Source: Gammaproteobacteria bacterium (GTDB lineage: Bacteria > Pseudomonadota > Gammaproteobacteria > Pseudomonadales > Azotimanducaceae). Taken from it: DNA of 64,000 bases. The notes beneath the pieces were generated by a model that saw only the letters and a list, made by a program, of their open reading frames with translations, made no database searches and was not told the origin of the DNA. The position numbers and the translations under genes are program-made. This document shows, in pieces, positions 55,703 through 63,383 of the stretch (positions within the stretch are counted from its first letter, which is position 1; every line of letters begins with the position of its first letter). The stretch lies in NCBI GenBank assembly GCA_009840305.1, contig VXNY01000024.1, positions 1-64,000 of the forward strand. The letters are read 5' to 3'.

Positions 55703-56980
55703 CTAAAGGTGCTGGTACCATGTTGAAAGAAACGGTATATAAGTGATTAGTACTAACACAGCAAGCAATATCAACATAAACGGTATCGTGGCAACATATA
55801 AGTCTAATATCGACTTATTGAAACGATAGCTTGCAATAAATAGGTTCATTCCGACAGGTGGGGTGAAATAGCCAATTTGCAGATTCGCGATAAGAATGAT
55901 TCCAAGATGAACCGGATGGATTCCGTATCCAACTGCCACAGGCAAAAGTAAAGGAACCAAAATGACGATCGCTGAGAAAATATCAAGCAATGCTCCTACG
56001 AGTAAGAGAAATATGTTGAGCAGCATTAAGAACACGAGGGGATTGGAAATATGTTGGTTGATGAACGAAAACAACTTCTGTGCAATTTCAATGTCAACGA
56101 AGTAATTTGTTAGCGCTAGCGAACTACCAAGAATCAAGATGATGCTCCCTACCATAATCATTGACTCTTGAATAATGCCAGGGAGTTTATTGAACTTGAC
56201 TTCCTTATATACGAACACGTCAATGATCAATACATAGAGAGCTGTGATAGCAGCAATCTCAGATATTGAGATAAAGCCTGCGAAAATTCCACCAAAAATA
56301 ACGAGAGGAAGAGGCAATTCCCATCTACACATCTTTACCGCGTGTCTCAAATCTGCAAAACTAAAACGGGTAGTGGGTACCTCTCGGTGACGAAAAACTG
56401 TCCACAGTGAAAGTGCTAAGACCATCAACATAAAGGGTACCAGACCTGCAATAAAGAGTTCTTCAACCGTAAATTCATCCCCGATATTCATCTGTTGTGC
56501 GATAACGCCGTAGAGAATGAGTGGGATGCTCGGCACGAGGAGTAGCCCCAAGCTCCCCGAAGTCGTGATATGACCTAAGCTAAACTTCTCCGAATAACCT
56601 GCCTTCACCAGTATCGGGAACAATATTGCTCCGAGTGCAACAATTGTCACTCCAGAAGCCCCAGTCAACGCGGTGAAAATCGCACAGAGAAAAAATCCGA
56701 CAATTGCCATGCCTCCCGGCATCCAACCAAAAAGTGCGCGAATCAGAAGTAGCAGTCTTTGCGTCGACTCCGATGCTGCAAGCATATAGCCGGTAAAGGT
56801 GAAAAGAGGGAGCGCTACGAGCAGAGGAGTATTGGTGAGTCGAAAAACTTCCATCGCGATAACAGAAAGTCCGAAGTCTGATGCTAGATAACCAAATATT
56901 GCCCCCGCCAAGATAACTGTGAACAAAGGCGCACCACAAAGCACCATTAGGACCAACACGATAACGGCAAGAATTGTCAT
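55703..56980 (-). CDS. dctM: TRAP transporter large permease (DctM)
   Basis: A 425-residue protein with 12 or so membrane helices, the ion-coupled core of a TRAP transporter. Signatures: PLFTFTGYMLAASES, MPGGMAIVGFFLCAIFTALTGASGVTI, LGIILIANLQIGYFTPPVGMNLF. It overlaps dctQ by 4 bases. As the last gene of the four-gene unit tatT-dctP-dctQ-dctM, it imports an organic acid or hydrophobic ligand; the substrate is not determined. Confidence 0.95.
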   Translation of the reverse strand: MTILAVIVLVLMVLCGAPLFTVILAGAIFGYLASDFGLSVIAMEVFRLTNTPLLVALPLFTFTGYMLAASESTQRLLLLIRALFGWMPGGMAIVGFFLCAIFTALTGASGVTIVALGAILFPILVKAGYSEKFSLGHITTSGSLGLLLVPSIPLILYGVIAQQMNIGDEFTVEELFIAGLVPFMLMVLALSLWTVFRHREVPTTRFSFADLRHAVKMCRWELPLPLVIFGGIFAGFISISEIAAITALYVLIIDVFVYKEVKFNKLPGIIQESMIMVGSIILILGSSLALTNYFVDIEIAQKLFSFINQHISNPLVFLMLLNIFLLLVGALLDIFSAIVILVPLLLPVAVGYGIHPVHLGIILIANLQIGYFTPPVGMNLFIASYRFNKSILDLYVATIPFMLILLAVLVLITYIPFLSTWYQHL

Positions 56981-57516
56981 TCGACACTCTTCAGAAAGAT
57001 GCTAAGGACAAATCGAAGTCCCATGACAAAACAGGCGATCGGAATTATCGAAACCAGTATCCAGGATGGAACAACACCAATCCCTGGATTTCTGGATTGA
57101 AATTCCCAGATCACAAATATGACCGAAAAATAGCAGACGACCCAGCAAACGACACCCGCAGAGAAATTGGCACAAATCTTGGTGAATTTCGACCAGTTCT
57201 CGGGCAGGAATTTTTCCATAAAGTCCACTCGAATGTGCCCGTTTTGCCGAACAGCGATCATCGCACCAATGAAAGTAATCCACAGGACTGACATACTTAC
57301 GAATTCGTCTGCCCAGGAAAGACCCAACGAAAGACCGCCGGAATTTGTGATCGCAATCTGTAGAAATGCCCAGACGACCCACATATTCACTAGCTCAGCT
57401 ACCCATGATAGACCGTACAAAAGCTCGCCGGCATTTCTCAAAACAATCTGGATAACTGCTACAAGTAGCAGCGAAAGAAAGAGCGCGACAAGTACCGCCG
57501 ACTCAATCCATCGCAA
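56977..57516 (-). CDS. dctQ: TRAP transporter small permease (DctQ)
   Basis: A 179-residue, four-helix membrane protein. IQIVLRNAGELLYGLSWVAELVNMWVVWAFL and the segment with VRQNGHIRVDFM are the DctQ-family marks. It pairs with DctM to form the membrane complex. Its stop overlaps the dctM start (ATGA) and it starts 13 bp after dctP. Confidence 0.94.
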   Translation of the reverse strand: MRWIESAVLVALFLSLLLVAVIQIVLRNAGELLYGLSWVAELVNMWVVWAFLQIAITNSGGLSLGLSWADEFVSMSVLWITFIGAMIAVRQNGHIRVDFMEKFLPENWSKFTKICANFSAGVVCWVVCYFSVIFVIWEFQSRNPGIGVVPSWILVSIIPIACFVMGLRFVLSIFLKSVE

Positions 57517-57529
57517 ATGACGATTGATC

Positions 57530-58546
57530 CTATGGAGAATGTTCGTTACGGAATTGCTCCAGAGCGTTTTCTAACAGTTTGTAGTGTTCCCGGTCCACCA
57601 TATCGCGGTCTAACCAACGGGTGACGGCGTCTTGGGATAGTCTTTGCCACTCAGCAAGCGCGTCAGTGCTGGGTGTGATCAATTCGACACCCTGCTCTAG
57701 CATGACTTCAATTGCTTCATCGTGCTCTTCGATCAGTTGTTTTTCTGCCCTCGTAAGCGCGCGGCTCATTTCGCTCAGTACTACTTGTTGATGCGGATCA
57801 CTAAGTCGATTGAACCTTCGTTGGTCTAATGAATAGATGGTATATACGTACTGCAGAGGAATATCCAACATGTACTTAACCTGCGTGTGCCATTGCAAAG
57901 CTATTGCTGCAACGGGCGGTGATGCGATTGTGTTGATGAGACCGGTTTGTAGCCCAGTCAAAACATCTCCTACTGGAAGTGGAATGGGCGTGATGCCGAA
58001 CACCTTCAAGTTTTGCTCAGCGATTGGATCGTCTTTGGGAGTCCACACTTTTGATCGGCGTATGTCTTGAATTGTGTCTAGCCGCTTGGTCCCCATCGCA
58101 TACGCAAATCCTACTGCTGTAAAACCAATGGGAATTACACCAAAATCTTCGAGTTCGCCCATGAGTGAGGAATCCAACTTTCTTCGAACTGACGCGACTT
58201 CTTCGTGATCTCGAAACAACATCGGCAGAGTGTAGAGGCTCAAATTTGGTAGATCATTTATGTAAGCACTAGTTTGTACTATACCGCCGTGTAGTTGCCG
58301 AGCTCTAATTTTGCGTTTGACGGTAAAGTCATCTCCCATAACTCCGCCGGTATAAAACTTGAACTTAACCGTACCGTCAGTTCGTTCTTCAACAATTTTC
58401 GCCGCCTCCCGTAATTCGACCATAAGTGCCGTGCCATCCGGTGCGGTCGTCGCAATCTTAAAAGTTGTCGCATTGCTGTGAAGCGCGACGACGACCGAAA
58501 CCGTACTTAACAGGATGGTAAAACGCAATGCTTTAAAAGAAATCAT
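57530..58546 (-). CDS. dctP: TRAP transporter substrate-binding protein (DctP)
   Basis: A 338-residue periplasmic binding protein. Signal peptide ~1-25 (ending HSNATTF); then KIATTAPDGTALMVELREAA and VKFKFYTGGVMGDDFTVKRKIRARQLHGG, typical of DctP, and FRDHEEVASVRRKLD. It captures the substrate in the periplasm. It begins inside the 3' end of the TatT gene (14-base overlap). The association with TatT marks this as a TPAT system. Confidence 0.94.
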   Translation of the reverse strand: MISFKALRFTILLSTVSVVVALHSNATTFKIATTAPDGTALMVELREAAKIVEERTDGTVKFKFYTGGVMGDDFTVKRKIRARQLHGGIVQTSAYINDLPNLSLYTLPMLFRDHEEVASVRRKLDSSLMGELEDFGVIPIGFTAVGFAYAMGTKRLDTIQDIRRSKVWTPKDDPIAEQNLKVFGITPIPLPVGDVLTGLQTGLINTIASPPVAAIALQWHTQVKYMLDIPLQYVYTIYSLDQRRFNRLSDPHQQVVLSEMSRALTRAEKQLIEEHDEAIEVMLEQGVELITPSTDALAEWQRLSQDAVTRWLDRDMVDREHYKLLENALEQFRNEHSP

Positions 58547-59411
58547 CTGCTGAATCTTTTAGTTCTCGAGCACGTTGTTGCGCTAGCCTATTCTGTAAGG
58601 TGAGTCCTTCAACAGTCGGATCTGCATTTATTACTTCTGTTAACAATCGATCGTGGAGTTCGCGATCAAGATTAGAACGGGCAAAACGTTCAGCAAATAA
58701 CACTTTTGCGTATAAGTTCTTGCCCTCACTGAGGGAAATTGCACGTTCAAAGTGGTACCGTGCTTTCTCGCTATCACCTCCGAGCGCGGGTGGAACTAAG
58801 GATTTAAACACGCCCATGTACATGTGGGGCGTGCCATATTCATAAGTCTCATCGAGTTCGAGCATGCGTTCCGCGAGTAGTTGCACTTTGGAGAGCTGAG
58901 CAATAGCTCGAAGATCATGAGAGTGCACGAGGATCCAGCTAGACCAAGCACCGGTGAGGGCATAGAGAAGAGGCAGTTCAGATTGTGACAACGACGCAAT
59001 CACAGACTTCACTTCAGAAAATGGCTTAGTGTCCAAGTTACATAGCTTCGTGTTAACTAAACAAGCGGCTGTTAAAGCATGTTCACGTGCTTTCGTTGTG
59101 TACCGACGTTGGCGGTCCACGTCCTCGATAAAAGCAGTTGCAAAAGAGCTCTTTAATTGGGCGGCAACCAAGAGCAACGAAATGTCTCGAGGATTTTGTT
59201 GCAGCATCCCGTCGAGCAGAATCAGAAACGAAGGAATCCCAGCCGCAATCAGCTCCGGATCATCGCTATTCAATACCGACGCTTCAAGATCTTTGAATAG
59301 TCGGTTTGTCGCCGACGATATAACGAATTGACACCCGCTTTGAACCGTGATTAGAACAAGAACCAACGCGCCAATCGCTAACTTCACGAATCGAGCTTTC
59401 ATTTGCGTCAT
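58533..59411 (-). CDS. TPAT transporter T component (TatT-like lipoprotein)
   Basis: A 292-residue lipoprotein-type protein (lipobox-like VQSGC at residues ~23-27) made mostly of TPR-like helices. Signatures are ATNRLFKDLEASVLNSDDPELIAAGIPSFL, LYALTGAWSSWIL and the APPALGGDSEKARYHFERAI-type motif. In the Treponema TatT/TatP pair, the T component is a trimeric TPR protein that docks the binding protein. It precedes dctP, dctQ and dctM on one transcript, so it is probably the first gene of that operon. The substrate may be hydrophobic. Confidence 0.9.
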   Translation of the reverse strand: MTQMKARFVKLAIGALVLVLITVQSGCQFVISSATNRLFKDLEASVLNSDDPELIAAGIPSFLILLDGMLQQNPRDISLLLVAAQLKSSFATAFIEDVDRQRRYTTKAREHALTAACLVNTKLCNLDTKPFSEVKSVIASLSQSELPLLYALTGAWSSWILVHSHDLRAIAQLSKVQLLAERMLELDETYEYGTPHMYMGVFKSLVPPALGGDSEKARYHFERAISLSEGKNLYAKVLFAERFARSNLDRELHDRLLTEVINADPTVEGLTLQNRLAQQRARELKDSADDFF

Positions 59412-59515
59412 TGTAGCAAATTTTGTCCTATAGGTTGACGTACAATGTGATTCTCTCGTAGCCGAATTCTTAGCTTGGCAATACGGTGACTAAAGTTGAA
59501 TGTTTGGAGCGGTGA

Positions 59516-60262
59516 ATGGAAGACTCATCTCGGAGTGTGAACATGGATAGTGGTCTGGCGCGCAGTGCTATAGAACATGAATCGTTCCGTCCTTGGTTCC
59601 AATTCGGTCCAATTCTGATCCTGTTACTCTACTGGCTCGGTTCCGCGTCAGCGTATCTATTCTCATACCTCGGAGAATTCGTACCTTGGTGTATCCCACA
59701 CATTGAAGGGTGCACAAGTATCAGTCGGACAGGAAGATTTGGTACAAGTTTCTATATATTCAAAATTGCTGTGATCCCGGTCGCGTTCCTAGCTTTCGTG
59801 TACTGGTTAGACATGGCTCGGTGGAACAAAGTTTCTGCGCCAAATGGACACTTTTTGAACTTAGCGCCAACAATCCTAGGTTGTCTCGGAGCAACGGCTC
59901 TATTAGTTCAAACGACTGTTTTAGGAATTGAGTGTGGTGTCTGTCGATCAATCCGATCTTACAGCACGACGACGTTTTTCCTGCTTACCTTCATCGCACA
60001 GTGGCTTGCCTGGATGAGAATCCGCAAACAGAGTGAACGGAACTGGGTGTCAGTCCTTTATCTCATCTTGTGTACTCTGTTGTCAATTGATGTCGCGCTG
60101 TTCGTTATCGTCCCAAATCTGTTTGAAAACACAAGCGCGCTAGAAAACTCGATCGCATGGCGCTCGAGCTATCTGATCGCGCTAGCGCCGGCGATTTCAG
60201 CAGCCGGTTGGAGAAGCCTGTCGGGAAATCAGGACAGACCCGGGAGTTCAAACTCCGACTAA
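59516..60262 (+). CDS. Polytopic membrane protein, unknown
   Basis: A 248-residue protein with about six membrane helices (FGPILILLLYWLGSASAYLFSYL, FKIAVIPVAFLAFVYWLDM, LGCLGATALLVQTTVLG, FFLLTFIAQWLAWM and so on). A first extracytoplasmic loop has VPWCIPHIEGCTSISRTGR with two cysteines, and a later loop has GIECGVCRSIRS, so disulfide or metal binding is possible. The plan somewhat resembles the Frag1/DRAM/Sfk1 superfamily, but that is uncertain. Divergent from the TPAT operon; its stop is 1 bp from the convergent selenoprotein gene. Confidence 0.7.
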   Translation: MEDSSRSVNMDSGLARSAIEHESFRPWFQFGPILILLLYWLGSASAYLFSYLGEFVPWCIPHIEGCTSISRTGRFGTSFYIFKIAVIPVAFLAFVYWLDMARWNKVSAPNGHFLNLAPTILGCLGATALLVQTTVLGIECGVCRSIRSYSTTTFFLLTFIAQWLAWMRIRKQSERNWVSVLYLILCTLLSIDVALFVIVPNLFENTSALENSIAWRSSYLIALAPAISAAGWRSLSGNQDRPGSSNSD

Positions 60263-60263
60263 T

Positions 60264-60881
60264 CTACTCCTCGGAGGGTTCCTCCGCGTCGGCATCGGTT
60301 TTTGAATCGGCCCCAGCTACAAACTCTTTCACGTCTTCGAGTAAGTCATCCATCGATGGGCGATCGCTATATCTTTCTTCAGCCCTTTTTAGTACAACTT
60401 TACCATCCATGTCGACCAATATGACACCAGGATGCGGCACACCATAAGGCCGAGAACCTTCCTCATAGCGTTCGTTGAGGATTCCGAGAGCCTTAACTGT
60501 TTTTGCGTCTTGATCAGATAATAGCGGATACGTTAATTCTTCGCTACTTTTAAATTCGGCATTCTGTTTGACTGAGTCGTACGTACTTGCCGATACGGCT
60601 ACGCCGGCTTCGTTAAATTCTGAAACTCTTTCTTGCAACTCAACTAGTTGCGCCTTGCAATACGGTCACCAATCTGAGGTGCGCACAAAAAAGATCAATA
60701 GACCCTTACTTTCGCCTCGCAGATCGTCGACTGTTCGATCATTTCCTTCGGTGTCTTTGACGGTTAGTTCAGGAAGGTCTGAACCAACATCGGGACCCCA
60801 AGTATCTTGATACTCTTCGCCGACGATGGCACCTGCAAACAATAGCAGCGCCACAACGAACATAAACTTTTTTATCTTCAT
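60264..60881 (-). CDS. Selenoprotein: exported peroxiredoxin-like, UPYC motif
   Basis: A 205-residue redox protein if the in-frame UGA at 60666-60668 is read as selenocysteine (residue 72). A signal peptide (~1-21) is followed by VGSDLPELTVKDTEGNDRTV, the AhpC/TSA-like entry strand, then LLIFFVRTSDW-Sec-PYCKAQLVELQ, matching the family's DWCPYCxxQL with Sec at the first Cys. The fold continues after the UGA without a break (TYPLLSDQDAKTVKALGI, PHPGVILVDMDGKVV). An acidic tail ends it. Its tandem paralog has UGA at the same codon, which argues against a random nonsense mutation. Other genes here use TGA as stop, so recoding must be local. It is 22 bp downstream of the paralog, one operon. No sel genes lie in the window. 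Confidence 0.85.
60635..60651 (-). promoter_or_regulatory. Candidate SECIS-type hairpin, gene 1
   Basis: Beginning 14 bases after the UGA, GCAAC (60651-60647) and GTTGC (60639-60635) form a 5-bp stem with the seven-base loop TAGTTGA. Its distance from the UGA fits bacterial SECIS elements, which lie in the coding region right after the Sec codon. The same loop occurs in the paralog. Inference. Confidence 0.4.
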
Positions 60882-60903
60882 AGGAACTTATGCTCTGAAT
60901 AGA

Positions 60904-61521
60904 CTAGTCTTCGTTGGTTTCGTCCGAATCGGCTTCTTCTTCCGACGCTGCCGCTGCTATGAGCTCTTTCACATCTTCGAATAAATCGTCCATGGACTCG
61001 CTATCTTCGAATCTATGCTCAGCCCGAGTTAGTACTATTTTGTCGTCGGAATCGACCAATATAACCCCAGGATGTGAAACGCCGTAGAACGACGAACCCT
61101 CTTCGTAGCTTTCATCAAGAATCCCTAAGCTCTTCACGGTTTTTGCATCTTGATCTGATAACAGCGGGTAAGTTAGTTTTTCACTACTCTTAAACGATGC
61201 ATTTTGTTCTACATCGTCATATGTACTTGCCGTAAGGGCAATACCTGCTTCTTCAATTTCTGTAATTCTTTCCTGCAACTCAACTAGTAGCTCCTGGCAA
61301 CTCCCTCACCAGTCCGATGATTTAACAAAAAAGATTAATAGTCCTTTGCTCTCACCACGAAGGTCATCGACGGTACGATCATTACCTTCTGTATCTTTGA
61401 CTGCTAGGTCCGGTAGGTCTGAACCAACTTCGGGACCCCATGTTTCTTTATTTTCTTCGCCTAACGCGGCACCGGTTAACAACAGCGCAGCGACAACAAG
61501 CAAAAATTTCTTAATCTTCAT
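60904..61521 (-). CDS. Selenoprotein: exported peroxiredoxin-like, UGSC motif
   Basis: Paralog of the downstream selenoprotein and also 205 residues with Sec72 (UGA at 61306-61308). Signal peptide ~1-20, VGSDLPDLAVKDTEGNDRTV, then LLIFFVKSSDW-Sec-GSCQELLVELQ. The Sec and resolving Cys spacing is the same, but PY is changed to GS. After the UGA the protein runs on through TYPLLSDQDAKTVKSLGI and SHPGVILVDSDDKIV to an acidic tail. AGGA lies ~8 bases before the ATG. It is the first gene of the pair, divergent from the alpha/beta hydrolase. The probable role is thiol or peroxide reduction in the periplasm. Confidence 0.85.
61275..61291 (-). promoter_or_regulatory. Candidate SECIS-type hairpin, gene 2
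   Basis: Same position relative to the UGA as in the paralog: GCTAC (61291-61287) and GTTGC (61279-61275) around the loop TAGTTGA, with one U-U mismatch in the stem. Conservation of the loop and the following bases could also reflect the conserved LVELQ codons. Inference. Confidence 0.35.
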
Positions 61522-61642
61522 AAAAAATTCCTGAATACTCTAGGTCAACTCTTCCAACTCAACGGAAATTTTCATTCACCACGCGATTTAGAACGCTCAA
61601 TTCGTATAAAACGTGTTTGAAATATTTCCGTGCTTCAGTTTT

Positions 61643-62536
61643 ATGCCAGCATTCCAAACTCCACAAGGTTCAATTTACTTTGAACAAAGGGGTTCGCGCG
61701 CTGACCCCCCTATTGTACTGATTCATGGCCTTGGCTGTCAGATCGTACACTGGCCCGATTCGTTTATCGAGGGTTTGCGATTAGAAGGGTTTCGAGTGGT
61801 AATGATGGACAATCGAGATGCAGGACTCTCGTTTGGTAATGCAAAATCAACTCCCGATATCGCGCAGCTCATCCAGGCTTTGGAAGACCCTGCTGCAGTG
61901 GACCCACCGTATCGCCTCGCTGACATGGCAGAAGATGTAGTACATTTGCTTGATCACCTCGGACAATCCGGGGCTCACTTGGTAGGCGTGTCAATGGGTG
62001 GAATGATTGCGCAATATGTCGCGTTGAATCACGCTGAGCGCGTGTTTAGCCTCTCGTTGATTATGAGTTCAACCGGAAACCCCGAAATTCCAACACCTGC
62101 ACCCGAAGTCGTGGGAGCTCTTGGTACAACGGTAGTGTCCCCGTCGCGGGAAGAGAGTATAGCAGCAGCTCGTGCCGCAAACAGAATCTTTGGTGGACCG
62201 TATTTCGACTCTTGTCAAGTAGGGATAGGTCGATTTGTCGAACTTGCCTATGATCGCGCCAGTCGTCCCGACGGCGTTCGCCGGCAACTTGGAGCGATTC
62301 TGAGTGACGGTGATCGACGTTCAAAGCTCGCTTCAGTACAAGTCCCAGCACTAATGATCCACGGTGACCAAGACCCGCTGGTAGATAAATTTGGTTCTTT
62401 TGATCTTGCGGAAACGCTCCCGAATTCTCGTCTCCTAATCATCGAAAAATTGGGGCACGACTTACCCGAACCGCTAATACCGCAGATTCTCCAGGAAATT
62501 GTTACTCACATTCGCGAGCATCCCGCGCCGCGGTAG
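61643..62536 (+). CDS. Alpha/beta hydrolase
   Basis: About 297 residues from ATG 61643 (MPAFQTPQGSIYFEQRG); a longer GTG start at 61613 lacks family similarity. The oxyanion region is PPIVLIHGLGCQIVHW; the Ser nucleophile is in GVSMGGMIAQY; the Asp is in HGDQDPLVDK; the His is in KLGHDLPEP. It is of the esterase/haloperoxidase-like group. The substrate is unknown. It lies between the selenoprotein pair (divergent) and the F420 genes. Confidence 0.92.
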   Translation: MPAFQTPQGSIYFEQRGSRADPPIVLIHGLGCQIVHWPDSFIEGLRLEGFRVVMMDNRDAGLSFGNAKSTPDIAQLIQALEDPAAVDPPYRLADMAEDVVHLLDHLGQSGAHLVGVSMGGMIAQYVALNHAERVFSLSLIMSSTGNPEIPTPAPEVVGALGTTVVSPSREESIAAARAANRIFGGPYFDSCQVGIGRFVELAYDRASRPDGVRRQLGAILSDGDRRSKLASVQVPALMIHGDQDPLVDKFGSFDLAETLPNSRLLIIEKLGHDLPEPLIPQILQEIVTHIREHPAPR

Positions 62537-62681
62537 CTCCGTGAGAGTAGTTGGTGAAAGAGTTTGCGCGCTACAGTCCAAATCAATCTGATTGGTTGCT
62601 TAAGCACGAAATACAACATTTGTTTATTCATGAGGGACGGACAACACTTTACTCGCTGGACAGCATGATTAGGAGTCACCT

Positions 62682-63377
62682 GTGCGTAGTCTGATGAAAA
62701 AAATGTTTTCGACCAATAACTCTGAAACGATTGCGATTCTGGGCGGGACCGGAGACGTAGGAACCGGTTTTGCCCTTCGCTGGGGGAAATCTGGTCATAA
62801 GATCATAATAGGATCCCGAACTCGAGCAAAAGCGGAGACCGCGGTATCGAAGCTCCTAGAGTCGTTTCCAAATCTGTCCGTGGTCGCAATGGAAAATCGC
62901 GAAGCCGCAGAGGCGGGAGACATAGTTGTACTTACGGTTCCCGCTGCGCATCAAATTAGTACATTGGCGAGCGTCAAAGATCAGCTGATGGGAAAAATCC
63001 TTGTCGATGCGACGGTGCCGTTGATTCCACCTAAAGTTGGCACTGTTCAACTCCCCACTGAAGGTAGTGCAGGAAAACGTGCACAAGAACTATTGGGAGA
63101 CGATGTCATGGTGGTGAGCGCGTTTCAAAACGTTGCAGCAGACTTAATGAAATCGGATGTCGACATTGAATGCGACGTGTTGGTGAGTGGCAATAAAAAA
63201 GTAGCTCGGGAAAAAGTGATTCAACTCGCTAAGGATGCGGGTATGCAAGCTTGGCATGCCGGTCCAATCGACAATGCAGCCGCTGCCGAAGCACTCACAA
63301 GCATATTGATCCAAATCAACAAGAGATATCCGATTTCTCATTCTGGAATCAAAATCGTCGGTGACTCTCACGACTAA
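62682..63377 (+). CDS. npdG: NADPH-dependent F420 reductase
   Basis: Transfers hydride between NADPH and coenzyme F420. 231 residues, starting with GTG at 62682. The Rossmann motif is ILGGTGDVGTGFALRWGKSGH, followed by GSRTRAKAE (NADP preference) and the family blocks DATVPLIPPKV, SAGKRAQELLGDDVMVVSAFQNVAA and AGPIDNAAAAEALTSILIQIN. It is followed by cofE 6 bp later, so this is an F420 gene cluster continuing beyond the window. F420 is rare in gammaproteobacteria, though known in uncultured marine lineages. Confidence 0.94.
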   Translation: MRSLMKKMFSTNNSETIAILGGTGDVGTGFALRWGKSGHKIIIGSRTRAKAETAVSKLLESFPNLSVVAMENREAAEAGDIVVLTVPAAHQISTLASVKDQLMGKILVDATVPLIPPKVGTVQLPTEGSAGKRAQELLGDDVMVVSAFQNVAADLMKSDVDIECDVLVSGNKKVAREKVIQLAKDAGMQAWHAGPIDNAAAAEALTSILIQINKRYPISHSGIKIVGDSHD

Positions 63378-63383
63378 CAGAAC

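Noticed and set aside
60264..61521. Reading the two TGA-interrupted frames as four separate genes or two pseudogenes
   Set aside because: The downstream halves have no credible start, the halves join in frame within one domain, and both paralogs share the same TGA position with no other lesion.
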